This document shows, piece after piece, positions 21,318-31,406 of a DNA stretch of 64,000 bases. The stretch spans positions 3,596,001 to 3,660,000 of the forward strand of contig OY754467.1 of assembly GCA_963575645.1 (NCBI GenBank). The letters are read 5' to 3'. Source of the DNA: Xanthostigma xanthostigma. Its lineage: Eukaryota; Arthropoda; Insecta; Raphidioptera; Raphidiidae. The notes beneath the pieces are model-generated. The model was not told the origin of the DNA. It searched no databases and saw only the letters and a list, made by a program, of their open reading frames with translations. Position numbers and translations under genes: made by a program. How positions within the stretch are numbered: the first letter of the stretch is position 1; every line of letters starts with the position of its first letter.

Positions 21318-21991
21318 TGGAAAACTATAAATGTTAGTTTATAATAATAAATGATTACAACAGTGTTTCCATATAGTACAGTAAAAATAGACAAAAAAAA
21401 ACATCCAAACCGGAAGACTAAACAAAAAATGGAAATCTTGTGAAGCAGGAACACTCTGTACAACGTTTTCGTAAATATATTAATACAAGGAACAATCTTG
21501 AAATGAATTTGAAACTGATAAAATGACGACTAAAATGTCCAGATATTTTCTGTCAAAACTTATCTATATATCTTAAGCTTCCGGTAGCATTTCTATGCAG
21601 CATTTTAACCGCGTCTTTATCAGTACAAATAATAAGCAAAAGAAAAAAAAATAAGACCATATGACGCGGTGAAGTCTTCGTATTTCTTTATCTGCACATC
21701 CGACTGTCTGTCTGAAAGTTGAACATCGTGTCCGGTTTGGTGTAGGAGGTCGCGGCTCGACGGTGAGCGTCGCGACGTCTACTTGTACACCTATATTACA
21801 TACATCCTCCCTGACTATATATACCGTAACCGTAAAAGTAGAGATTTTCTTTATGTGAAATATCATGATTTATCTCAAGTGAATAAATTGAAAATTTGAT
21901 ACTGTAACACGGTGATTAATTGGTATTAATTCAATTTATTGAAAATATGAATTAATAAGTTCGTTACAAAATTATATAAATTTATAAAGAA
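21318..21991. other. Gene-free stretch
   Basis: A GC-richer segment at 21730-21785 (GTCGCGGCTCGACGGTGAGC) stands out, without assignment. No gene supported. Confidence 0.35.
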
Positions 21992-22313
21992 CTAGCGGTT
22001 CCGCCCGGTTTAACCCGGGTGCAAAAAAACGAATGGGGAATTCATCTTAGTTTACCGAGATGAATGTTGTGTCTTAATTTCATGATGATCGGAGTTACCG
22101 TTCAAAAGTTTTTATCGGACGGACAAATTTTGCAACATTTTTCATCGATGCTCCGCTCCTATTGGTCGTAGCGTGATATTATATAGCTATAGCCTTCCTC
22201 GATAAATGGACTATCCAACAAAAAAAAAATTAAATTCGAACCAGTAGTTCCTGAGATTAGCGTGTTCAACCAAACAAACAAACAAACTCTTCAGCTTTAT
22301 ATATTAGTATAGA
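21992..22313 (-). mobile_element. Helitron family A, copy 3
   Basis: Complete on the minus strand: TC at 22313-22312, hairpin and CTAG at 21995-21992. Its 5' base directly abuts Helitron B copy 2. Confidence 0.8.
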
Positions 22314-22911
22314 CTAGTGTGACCTGTGCGAATTATTCGCACTAAATAAGTATAATAATTATCAATTTACAAAATTATTTTTTAAATATGATTGCAGGTA
22401 TTCAATTCGTTTCTTATAATTTTGCACACTGCTTATAACGTTCTTCTTTTTGTTGTATTACAATATGAAGCTCAGATGACAGATCGAATAAATATTTTAC
22501 TAAAATTGTCATATAGAGGCGCAAGTAGCAAAAGCGTTGAGCTAAGTCGTCAGATGGCATAATGCAGCATTGCTGTGACGTTGTTCAGCGTTGCTCGCTG
22601 TTTCAAAATTAAATCCGTTAGATGGCAGTATGCAGTATTGTGTCTGTTGTATTACAATATGAAGGTCAGATGACAGATCGAAGTGTTGACGTTGTTTCAA
22701 AATTAAAGCCGTCAGATGACAGACGTTGTTCAGCGTTGCTAATAATTAATTAATTTACAAAAACAAAAGCAATAATAAATTTTTTAGTTGTCGATGTCAG
22801 TAGAGCAAGCAATTATCTGTAAAATGATATATAATTTATGTGGAGAAATTGTGAGGTTTTTTCTAAAAAGGGAGGCAAACATTCTTAACCTTAGCGTATT
22901 AATATATATGA
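22314..22911 (-). mobile_element. Helitron family B, copy 2 (complete)
   Basis: 598 bp. Minus strand: starts TC at 22911, ends with GTGCGAATAATTCGCAC hairpin, AGGTCACACTAG (12 nt) at 22314, and the next base is the T of Helitron A's TC. Internal repeats of CATCTGACGGC and CAACGCTGAACAACGTC are family traits. No transposase. Confidence 0.8.
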
Positions 22912-22925
22912 TATCTGAAAAATGT

Positions 22926-23069
22926 ATGAATATTGAATCGTTAGGGATCGCTGATGAAGAAAGCCGCTTGTGTTTGAAATATTATAGATTCCCTGATAAA
23001 TTCATGACACAAACATGCAGAGCAAACATATTTAGACAACAATATGTCGATAGCGCATCACGCTTTTAG
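22926..23069 (+). CDS. Unrecognised 47-residue open frame between inverted Helitrons
   Basis: The frame from an ATG at 22926 reads MNIESLGIADEESRLCLKYY and continues with charged and aromatic residues to ...SASRF. The composition looks more protein-like than the AT-rich surroundings, but I recognise no domain. It could be a captured exon piece or chance. It lies just outside the 5' end of Helitron B copy 2. Confidence 0.2.
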   Translation: MNIESLGIADEESRLCLKYYRFPDKFMTQTCRANIFRQQYVDSASRF

Positions 23070-23168
23070 CGCAAATTACATCATGTTGTTTAGGTAACTG
23101 AATTAGGTGTTTTGCTCTGGCTCGCTTGTCCCTTTCTATGCTTACATTAGTAAGTTCATAATATTATC

Positions 23169-23195
23169 ACGGCTTTCTGGATAACAGAAAGCCGT
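23169..23195. repeat. Perfect 11-bp hairpin followed by T-rich sequence
   Basis: ACGGCTTTCTG, GATAA loop, CAGAAAGCCGT, then TGTTTAT. It looks like a bacterial intrinsic terminator, though in this eukaryotic setting the meaning is unknown. Confidence 0.6.
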
Positions 23196-23327
23196 TGTTT
23201 ATAAATAGTAAGTACGCAGCAAAAGTTTAGACTGTTTAGAGGTTAAAATCCGTTAGTAAAATGAAAATTATTTGACACTAAACATTTCCACAAAATCGCA
23301 AAAGGGTGCAAATTTGAAGACCATTTA

Positions 23328-23445
23328 TATAAGGATATGATACACAATCTATTAAAATTACACCTTCGTGTGATGACTGGAACTTGTTAAAAAAGAGTTA
23401 AAAAACTCAGTTTCATCAGTTTTTTGCTTGTATCTTGTCAAAATT
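23328..23445 (-). mobile_element. Helitron family G fragment
   Basis: TGATACACAATCT, TTCGTGTGATGACTGGAACT and AAAAAAGAGTTAAAAA match 60389-60460. Confidence 0.5.
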
Positions 23446-23480
23446 CAATCTCAAAAGTGTGTAAATTTGAGGAACGTTTA

Positions 23481-24057
23481 TCATATATATTATTACGCTA
23501 AGTTAAAAGATGTTTGCCTCCCTTTTTAGAAAAAAGCTCACAATTTCTCCACATAAATTATATATCATTTTACTGATAATTGCTTGCTCTACTGATATCG
23601 ACAACTAAAAAATTTATTACTGCTTTTGTTTTTGTAAATTAATTAAAATACAGCAACGCTGAACAACGTCTGCCATTTGACGGTTTTAATTTTGAAACAA
23701 CGTCAACACTTCGATCTGTCATCTGACCTTCATATTGTAATACAACAGACGCAATACTGCCATCTGACGGCTATAATTTTGAAACAGCGAGCAACGCTGA
23801 ACAACGTCACAGCAATGCTGCATGATGCCATCTGACGGCTTAGCTCAACGCTTTTGCTACTTGCGCCTCTATATGACAATTTTAGTAAAATATTTCTTCG
23901 ATCTGTCATCTGAGCTTCATATTGTAATACAACAATAAGCAGTGTGCAAAATTATAAGAAACGAATTGAATACCTGCAATCATATTTAAAAAATAATTTT
24001 GTAAAGTGATAATTATTATACTTATTTAGTGCGAATAAATCGCACAGGTCACACTAG
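23481..24057 (+). mobile_element. Helitron family B, copy 3 (complete)
   Basis: 577 bp, TC start and hairpin plus CTAG end. With copy 2 (minus) it forms a large inverted repeat spaced by about 570 bp. Confidence 0.8.
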
Positions 24058-24590
24058 TTCGGTTATAAAATAATATTATTAAAATATATAAATACTTTGC
24101 AAAAAATGGTGTAATAGCCTATTTAGCACATCGCGGTTTACGTTCGATAAATATAGCGGCCATTAATCAGAAATCTAATTTAATTAATAAATTAATTTAC
24201 GATTATTTTAGTCACGCTAATTTATTTATACATGTTTAGAATACATTAGAAAAGTTAAAAAGTGAATATAAAATAAAACTGTCAAAACATTTGTAAGTTA
24301 TAAAATATTTGCATTATGACATGAAATATGTTAATTCACTTGGGATGAAGAAGTTTAAACGTTAAAAAAACTAAATACCTGTTTCACTTTTTAAACTGAA
24401 AATTTATTGGATAAAGTTTACGCTGTTAGATTTGGAGACATGATTTATGTTATTTGAACATTCTGAAAAACTTTTGAAACCTGAACGCTCGCTTTGTACT
24501 TGTTTTAAATCATACAATATTGTTATGTTACGATATTTTCAAAAAAAAAATATACAAATAATACACATTTCTAAAAAAAATAATTATAAA
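24058..24590. other. AT-rich gene-free stretch
   Basis: No recognised repeat or coding region. Confidence 0.4.
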
Positions 24591-24731
24591 AAAAGTGAGA
24601 CTCACCCAAAATTGGTAGTTTACAGAGGTTGCCTCGTTCCCTGTAACCAATCAGCCTAAGCGCGGGAATATGACGTCAGCTGGCAGATCTATAAAGACAA
24701 TATCAAAAATGTCATTTATATTATTAAAATA

Positions 24732-24980
24732 CAGTGTAACCTCTTTATAACGTCCTTCGTTATAACGAAAAACTCCCTATAACGTAGACATTTTTACAAT
24801 TTGGCGGGTTTACCTTAAAACCCATACATTAATATCCTCTTTATAGAGCAACAGCCATTTTCTATTACGAAGAAATATGTTCATATTTTAGGCGTCAGCA
24901 AATATTTACAGACGTAAAGAGGACGATTATGAACCATCACCAACTATTCAACAAGCACTTGATGTCACCAAATTTATGGA
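24732..24980 (+). mobile_element. Truncated Tigger/pogo element
   Basis: Begins CAGTGTAACCTCTTTATAAC after TA, like the complete copy at 25695, but stops inside the remnant transposase at the junction with family E. Confidence 0.65.
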
Positions 24981-24987
24981 AAAAAAA

Positions 24988-25562
24988 ATTGGTTGTCTGT
25001 AAAGTCGGTTTACGGACGATAGTTTTACGTGATAACGTATTCCGTAATACATAACCTAAATTTATATAATAATTATAATAATTCGAATCTATGATACTGC
25101 ATCTTTCGCTTCAAATTTAGGTTAATTTTATGTATTAAAATACTCACCACCTATAATAATAATTGTTTTTTTTTAACTTTCTTTCTTTCGTATTTATTTT
25201 AAGCCTCAAAGATTAATTGTCATAATATTTTGAAAACAATTATTTCATTGTTTATATAAAATTCCAAAACCTACTTACAATATTTAAGTATTTTCATACG
25301 TCAAAAAATTGATTTTTATAATGATAAAATTTGTAAGAAAACGATTTTTTCGAGAGATGAGACCTAGCTAAAACGATTTTTTGCCCCCCAAAATCCCTTT
25401 TCAGTAAATTTCATCCAAATCGTTAGGGCCGTTTTCGAGAAAAGCACGCACAGGGTCAGGCGGAACGTTAGGAACGTTACACTTTTTCGTGCATGCAGCC
25501 GGTGTTTCATCAATTTATAAGATTGGTGATTCATCAATTTATAAGACGTTATCACGTCAAAA
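24988..25562. mobile_element. Repeat family E, copy 1
   Basis: Left end TTGGTTGTCTGTAAAGTCGG, then TTTTACGTGATAACGT; right end ACGTTATCACGTCAAAA gives a 16-bp inverted match. Internal CGCACAGGGTCAGGCGGAAC and the AAATTTATAAGA/TTCATC blocks define the family. No transposase; class unresolved. Confidence 0.6.
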
Positions 25563-25694
25563 AGTGTGAGACTCACCCAAGATTGGTAGTTTACAGAGGT
25601 TGCCTCGTTCCATGTGACCAATCAGCATAAGCGCGGGAAATGACGTCAGCTGGCAGATCTATAAAGACAATATCAAAAATTAAATATTAAAATA

Positions 25695-26187
25695 CAGTGT
25701 AACCTCTTTATAACGTCCTTCGTTATAACGAAAAACTCCCTATAACGTAGACATTTTAACAATTTGGTTAGTTTACCTTAAAACCCATACATTAATACCC
25801 TCTTTATAGAGCAACAGCCATTCTCTATTACGAAGAAATATGTTCATATTTAGGCGTCAGCAAATATTTACAGACGTGAAGAGTATGATCATGAACCATC
25901 GCCAATTATTCAACAAGCACTTGATGCCGCCAAACATTCGAAAAATTCTAATTATTTAATGAAGTTGATTCCGCCACATCCCAAGACAAGATATTTAATT
26001 AAATACAAAAAAAATATTGGCATAGCAAAAAACGTCAGGCAAAGTTAACAGACTATATATTGTGTTTGGACTAAATTAATTAGGCGAAATTAGGTTATTT
26101 TTCTTTCTTCCCTCCATATAACTAAAACTCTTTATAACGAAAAAAAATGCTCGGTCCCTTGAGATTCGTTATAAAGAGGTTACACTG
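25695..26187 (+). mobile_element. Tigger/pogo-type element with TA duplication
   Basis: TIRs CAGTGTAACCTCTTTATAAC and GTTATAAAGAGGTTACACTG are flanked by TA on both sides. Length 493 bp. At about 25870-25955 a frame reads YRREEYDHEPSP then QQALDAAKHSKNS, like the C-terminal tail of Tigger transposases. The catalytic core is gone. Confidence 0.75.
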
Positions 26188-26464
26188 TAGTTACATTTTT
26201 TTTAAATTAATAGATAGATTATAGATTATAGACGCTCGACATTTGAGGTCATTACATTCATGTAATATTATAATCACTATCATTCATATTACCTCATATT
26301 TTTAATTGCTTCCTGACATTTGACCTTTTTGAGTTTTTGTCCATTAAAATAAACAGATAACAAATTATTTATCATACAACATTGCAACATTGAATACTAT
26401 TATTTTTAACTATTTGATAAGATAATAGAGAACTAAATTTTTGGACTCTAAATAGTAGATTATA

Positions 26465-27143
26465 CAGACTGATCGGTAATTGCTCGTATTCCTCTCGGGA
26501 GAACGAACTATGACTAATTTAGAATGATTTAACCTTATCACTTAGGGGTTGGAAATGCGTCATTTTTTATGATAATGACAATTCCGTGAAGAATTTTTAT
26601 TTTATTTTTTTATATAGGTATTGTAAGTTTTAACATACAACATAAAATCTAACAGTAAATTGCGTGGTTTTTAGCTTGAGGGCTGGCCAATTAGTGAGCT
26701 ATCAAACCATGGAAAAATTCATGCCAAAAAGTTGACAATATTTTTTTTTTTAATTTTTAACTCCCAAAATTCGGATTTTTGTAAAAATCGGTTGTCTGTA
26801 AAGTCGGTTTACGGACGATAATTTTACGTGATAACGTATTCCGCTCCAATATCATATTTAATAATACATAACCTAGTAGCTGTCAAACTATATTTTTACC
26901 GACTCTCTATCGCTTATACTGCGCTCTCGCTTGCACGCACAGGGTCAGGCGGAACGTTACACTTTTTCGTGCGTGCAGCTGGTGTTTCATCAATTTATAA
27001 GACGTTATCACGTCAAAAGTAAACCGGAGTAGATTTTCTCGAAAATGACGCACTTCCGACCCCCAAGTGATAGAGGTTAAAACGTTAAAAATTAGTCATA
27101 GTTTCTTCTCCCGATGGAAATACGAGCAATTACCGGTCACCTG
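26465..27143. mobile_element. Long-TIR element (about 105-bp arms) with nested family E
   Basis: GATCGGTAATTGCTCGTATT...CTATGACTAATTT...TTGGAAATGCGTCATTTT at 26473 is inverted at 27042-27135 at roughly 85% identity. Ends begin CAG and sit near TA dinucleotides. A family E copy (26785-27017) lies inside, so E inserted later. Confidence 0.6.
26785..27017. mobile_element. Repeat family E, copy 2
   Basis: Short form with both ends (GGTTGTCTGTAAAGTCGG and GACGTTATCACGTCAAAA) and the CTCTCGCTTGCACGCACAGG interior. Confidence 0.6.
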
Positions 27144-27377
27144 TGTACTACTCGTTTTCTACTACAATTTTTTTTCATCGGTTAATCTTTCACTCATCGA
27201 CTTTAAAATAAAATTAGTGTAAACATAGTAGGTACTAAAATTCGCTACAACAGTTCAGCTTTTTATTAAAAAAATAATAATAATAACATGCTAATCACAT
27301 CATTTTTAGGATAACTGTTAGACGTGAAACATTCTGATTCACAATGTGCTTATTTGTCCAAAATTAGTAAATTTCAA

Positions 27378-27386
27378 GGTATAAAT
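27378..27386 (+). promoter_or_regulatory. Candidate TATA element for the Cys-rich gene
   Basis: GGTATAAATTAG lies about 105 bp upstream of the candidate initiator ATG at 27487. The region between has three short upstream ATGs that stop at once. Weak by itself in AT-rich DNA. Confidence 0.2.
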
Positions 27387-27486
27387 TAGTCGAGAAATTA
27401 GTGACAAAAATTTGTAAAAAACATCTTAGATTTCAAGATCCGAATATATGTTCATATAATTTAATGTTTTAATGTGAAAAAAAAAA

Positions 27487-27495
27487 ATGGTAAGT
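27487..27495 (+). other. Candidate initiator ATG abutting a splice donor
   Basis: ATG at 27487-27489 is directly followed by a consensus donor GTAAGT (27490-27495). Splicing in phase 0 to the acceptor at 29285 would give M-NIITTLTLIVLTAALGHA, a well-formed signal peptide. A first coding exon of one or a few codons is common in insect secreted-protein genes. The implied intron is 1796 bp and contains a family E copy. No transcript supports this. Confidence 0.35.
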
Positions 27496-28987
27496 AATAA
27501 ATAATTGACTTTTAGCGTCAAAAATTAAATTTTGTAGAGCTTTAAAATTTTGTTTGCACTTTGTATGAAATAAATAAAAAACCACTAAAATTGATTTTCA
27601 AAATTGTTAAAGATATTTATAACTATCTTTTTATATTTAACATTCACGATATTTTGAAAAATATAAATGGTAGCGTTTCAAACTTTAATCTACTTGTGAG
27701 AAATTGGGGATTACAGTTGTTTGAAAACCGTGGTTATTAGCGGAACTTTACTTGAGATTGAAATCTTATTATTTTTTTTTAATATTCAATAAATTTAACT
27801 TCAGGTTATTGTAGGGCACATACCAAGGTTTGAACAGACGCGAAATCTCTGAATAACAGTGTTTTAAGTTTTTTAATTAAAAAAACAGCATAATATTCGG
27901 TTAAAAAATATTTATAAAACCACGCAACAATCTAAAAACAAAACGTTAAAATTTTGTACATTTTTTTTGTTTTCATAGTAGTGATAATTTAAAAAATTAA
28001 GCAAAAAATATACTAATTCTTTTATTCGTTGTTCAAAGCCGGATTCTTTTTCAAAATATATTTGAATTAAAAAAAAAAAATTTTTAAGAGATATGTAGGG
28101 ATATTTTTTCCAATTAATAAACCTTTATAAAAAGTTTTTTTTTTTTACTACAAAAAATGTACACTTTTATCTTCAAAATCGGTTCAGTCGTACAGACTGC
28201 ACGCATGAGACACAGACAAAATTAGTATATATATGAACGCTTGTCATGAAAAAAAGCGCAAATGTAGGAAGTTTTCCAAAATTGGTTCAGCAGTATAGGC
28301 TGCAAGCGTTTAAAAAATCTAATATGATAAAGTTACTTGAAAAAATAAAATGAATATATTTTTAAGTATCATTTACAATAGATATTTTATTTTTATTATT
28401 AATAGGTATACCGTGTCAAAGGTCAACGATAAAAATACTTTTTAACAATATGCAAAAAACAATCTATTACACAATAATATAATGACCGCGTTCCACATTT
28501 CCGTTCATTTCTTGTTGTAAATTTTTATATTATATTATAAATAAATTAATTTATTAATCAGTTTTGCAGAAGAAAACAAATACTGTTATGTCATTTGACC
28601 CCCCGTCCAATTAAAAAATTGTGGGGGTGCTACAACCCGCACAGGGCAAGAGTTGCAGGAATGATTTTTGCATAAAAATTGGTTCCCTTTGATATAAAAA
28701 TCGTCGTGTTTTTGGAATTTTGCCAAAACGTTTATTTTGCTGAGTTTTATGGGGGTACAAGTTTTCATTGGGATACCGTGTATAATAATAGTATTTGTCA
28801 TTAAAATTTAACTTTTTAGTATTCAGATTTTATCAAAATCAAAATTGGCCGGACAGAGCCGAACACAATCTAGTAGTCTGGTATAAAAGTATCGCCTAAT
28901 ATTCAAGTGTGAGATGATACTAAGCTCTTTTTGTCCGACTATTTTCAAATTGTAAACCTGCCCTGTGTTAAGCGCTGTCCGTATTTT
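27496..28987. other. Probable intron of the Cys-rich gene; otherwise gene-free
   Basis: AT-rich with no host exon recognised. A block at 28586-28801 (CCCCCCGTCCAATT...GGGGGTACAAG) looks like a dispersed repeat but I could not match it in the window. TATAAAAG occurs at 28882-28889 with an ATG at 28914, but that frame stops after 13 codons and does not splice in frame. Confidence 0.35.
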
Positions 28988-29246
28988 TTGACGTGATAAC
29001 GTCTTATAAATTGATGAAACACCGGCTGCATGCACGAAAAAGTGTAACGTTCCGAAAAGTGTCAAGTTCCGCCTGACCCTGTGCGTGCAAGCGAGAGCGC
29101 AGTATAAGCGATAGAGAGTCGGTAAAAATATAGTTTGACAGCTACTAAAATTTAGGTTATGTATTATTAAATATGATATTCGAGCGGAATACGTTATCAT
29201 GTAAAACTATCGTCCGTAAACCGACTTTACAGACAACCAATTTTTT
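28988..29246. mobile_element. Repeat family E, copy 3 (inverted)
   Basis: Runs from TTGACGTGATAACGTC to CGACTTTACAGACAACCAA, the reverse of copy 2. It ends only about 40 bp before the splice acceptor of the host exon. Confidence 0.6.
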
Positions 29247-29285
29247 TAAAGAATATTTCAATACAACGATTTACTTTTATTTCAG

Positions 29286-31406
29286 AATATTATAACCACA
29301 CTAACACTTATAGTGTTAACAGCTGCTTTAGGACACGCATGTCAGCAAACTTGTGAGCAACAAAATTGCCAAGCCGTTTGCAATAGTAGTTGTCAAACCG
29401 ACGAATGCAAGCAAGATTGCCAAGTATGCGTTACCGGCTGTCAAAAAACATGTCAAAACATTCAACCATGTACGTCGGGTTGTCAGTCGTGTCAACAAAA
29501 TTGCCAGCTACAAAATTGTCACTCGATTTGCAGCAGTAATTGTCAAACCAAAGAATGCAGACAAGATTGCAACGTATGCGTCAACACCTGTCAAAACAAG
29601 TGCCAAAACATTCAGCCATGTACATCGGGTTGTCAACCGTGTCAACAAAATTGCCAGCAACAAAATTGCCAGGTCGCTTGCAACAGTTGCCGCACCAACG
29701 AATGCAGGCAGAATTGTCAAGTTTGCGTCAACAGCTGTCAAAACCAATGCCAGAACAACTGTTGTCAATCAGATTGTGATTCTAAACCGTGTCCAGATAA
29801 AGTACAACTGGATAGACAAATATCACGGGAAAGTGATAAATCGGAAAGTGTTTCAACAGCCGATAGTTCTGCAAAACAGGACTTGAGCGTTGTATTGAAA
29901 GCGGACAATATTTTGAACAGTGTGAACAAAATTGACATTCCCATCGACGTCCACAGTTCAAACCTGAACAAAATTGACGTTAATCGTACAGCATGCTGTT
30001 CCGGCGGGGGTAGTGGAAATCAAAACACGACAATAGTCATAACAAAATCACAAAAGCAACATCAACATCACATTCCCGATGTCCATGTCCCCCAGCCGGT
30101 TGTTTATTACTACAAACCACCTCCAATAGTACGACATCCTCCACCAATTGTAAATAAGCCCACAGATCGCGTTTATCGTCATCCACCGGTATACGTACCG
30201 TCGCCTCCAAATTTTCAAAGAGGTCCTCCAATATATTTAACATCTCGTGACGTTCAAGTACCTTCCGAGCCTCGATTCGTTCAAGGACCACCGCGATATA
30301 TTCCGACTGGACCGTACAGGATACCATCCGCACCGATTCCCGTTCCTTCTCCACCAAGGAATTTTTATATTCCACGACGTAGAGTAGTCTACTGTCCCAG
30401 TTCTACACAACCCTGTCCTTATACGATACCTCCACCCGCTCCAGTAGCTCCGGTAGCTCCAGTAGCTGCGGTTGCTCCTGTAGCTGCAGTGGCTCCAGTA
30501 GCTGCAGTTAATCCATGTCCTATACCAGCGATTGGCACGGTAGCCACACCATGTCCTCTTATTGCTGGATCTACAGGTGGAACGGCGGTTGTTGGTCAAA
30601 CTCTTCCAGCAATTCAGACTGGTGTTGTTAGTCAAACTCTTCCAGCAATTCAGACTGGAGTTGTTGGACCAACTCTTCCAGCAATTCAGACGGGAGTGAT
30701 TGGACAAACTCTTCCAGCAATTCAAACTGGAGTTATTGGACAGCCTTTCCCAGCAATTCAGTCGGGAGTAATTGGGCAAACTCTTCCGGCAGTAATCGGA
30801 CAATCAGTACAGTCTAGTCTCCCAGTAGGTTATGCAGCAGGCTATCAATCAGTTCCACAAAGTTTTGGAGCTTTTCAATCTACTTCACCGGGATTCACAA
30901 CACTTCAAAATGCTCCGCCAGACTTTGCAATGTTACAGCCCGGTGCGCAAGGTTTCGCTGGATTTCAATCCGGTCCGCAAAGTTTCGCAACGTTTCAATC
31001 CGGTCCACAAAATTTCGCTGGTTTTCAATCCGGTTCGCAAGGTTTCGCAGGACTTCAAGCTATTCCACCAGGTTTACCACAACTCCCTTCGCAAAGTGCG
31101 ATTTCCTTTCAGTCTGGCGTCCCTGTTCCTCCGCAATCTTTAAATGCAATCCAATCTGATATGGAATTCAATCCAGAATCTTTTTCCAATTTTCAATCTA
31201 ATATCGACGTATCTTCACAACCTTTTGCGACGCCCGAGTTTCAATCTTCTATTCAGATGGATCAAGCTCCTCAATCTTTCGGGCCCCCGTCTCTGTATGG
31301 ATCTTCTGGCTTATCTTCAATTGGCGTAGGGTCTGATCCTTATACATCTTTTGATGGATCTTCCCCTCAAATGTCAAGTATAGGATCTTTCCCAACACGC
31401 CTATGA
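29286..31406 (+). CDS. Secreted Cys/Gln-rich, Pro-rich repeat protein (terminal exon)
   Basis: Exon of about 706 codons ending in TGA at 31404. The in-frame stop at 29247, no upstream ATG, and the acceptor TTTTATTTCAG at 29275-29285 show that the start lies in an earlier exon. Residues from 29286 read NIITTLTLIVLTAALGHA, a signal peptide core with likely cleavage before CQQTC. Then come three 50-residue repeats (29340-29790) with about ten Cys each, built on CQQNC, NC..xC, EC.QDC, VCV..C and IQPCTSGCQ. Next are a charged Ser/Asp linker, a Pro/Tyr-rich part (YYYKPPPIVRHPPP, about 30090-30420), a PVAPVAAV run, a 12-residue repeat (TLPAIQTGVV, 30588-30795) and a ten-residue repeat (FAGFQSGPQS, 30950-31060). 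I do not recognise the family. A structural extracellular role (cuticle, eggshell, silk or gut lining) is inferred from composition only. Confidence 0.75.
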   Translation, partial: NIITTLTLIVLTAALGHACQQTCEQQNCQAVCNSSCQTDECKQDCQVCVTGCQKTCQNIQPCTSGCQSCQQNCQLQNCHSICSSNCQTKECRQDCNVCVNTCQNKCQNIQPCTSGCQPCQQNCQQQNCQVACNSCRTNECRQNCQVCVNSCQNQCQNNCCQSDCDSKPCPDKVQLDRQISRESDKSESVSTADSSAKQDLSVVLKADNILNSVNKIDIPIDVHSSNLNKIDVNRTACCSGGGSGNQNTTIVITKSQKQHQHHIPDVHVPQPVVYYYKPPPIVRHPPPIVNKPTDRVYRHPPVYVPSPPNFQRGPPIYLTSRDVQVPSEPRFVQGPPRYIPTGPYRIPSAPIPVPSPPRNFYIPRRRVVYCPSSTQPCPYTIPPPAPVAPVAPVAAVAPVAAVAPVAAVNPCPIPAIGTVATPCPLIAGSTGGTAVVGQTLPAIQTGVVSQTLPAIQTGVVGPTLPAIQTGVIGQTLPAIQTGVIGQPFPAIQSGVIGQTLPAVIGQSVQSSLPVGYAAGYQSVPQSFGAFQSTSPGFTTLQNAPPDFAMLQPGAQGFAGFQSGPQSFATFQSGPQNFAGFQSGSQGFAGLQAIPPGLPQLPSQSAISFQSGVPVPPQSLNAIQSDMEFNPESFSNFQSNIDVSSQPFATPEFQSSIQMDQAPQSFGPPSLYGSSGLSSIGVGSDPYTSFDGSSPQMSSIGSFPTRL
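29340..29790 (+). repeat. 150-bp coding tandem repeat, three units
   Basis: Units start at about 29340, 29490 and 29640, each encoding 50 residues with conserved Cys spacing; the third unit is shortened at its end. Confidence 0.85.
30588..30795 (+). repeat. 36-bp coding tandem repeat
   Basis: About six units of CTTCCAGCAATTCAGACTGG-type sequence encoding TLPAIQTGV(V/I)G(Q/P). Synonymous differences between units show it is not a very recent expansion. Confidence 0.85.

Larger units (their letters stand above)
24594..25960. repeat. Direct duplication, period about 973 bp
   Basis: GTGAGACTCACCCAA...GCGCGGGAA..TGACGTCAGCTGGCAGATC and the following Tigger start occur at 24594-24980 and again at 25567-25960. 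A family E element (24988-25562) lies between. Confidence 0.65.

Noticed and set aside
21110-21463. 117-residue minus-strand frame
   Set aside because: Runs through the family F insert and the end of a TIR element, so it is a repeat artefact.
23169-23195. Bacterial intrinsic terminator as evidence of bacterial DNA
   Set aside because: One hairpin alone is not enough; all recognisable neighbours are eukaryotic mobile elements.
28882-28916. TATAAAAG with an ATG about 30 bp downstream as promoter and first exon of the Cys-rich gene
   Set aside because: The ATG frame stops after 13 codons, and the possible donors nearby give stops when joined to the exon at 29286.
29353-29886. 177-residue alternative frame over the Cys repeats
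   Set aside because: Shadow of the 50-residue tandem repeat; lacks signal peptide or domain, and the Cys frame is the one kept through the whole exon.
30237-30803. 188-residue minus-strand frame rich in Ser, Asn and Trp
   Set aside because: It is the antisense of the repeated Pro/Gln-coding exon; its repeats mirror the sense repeats.
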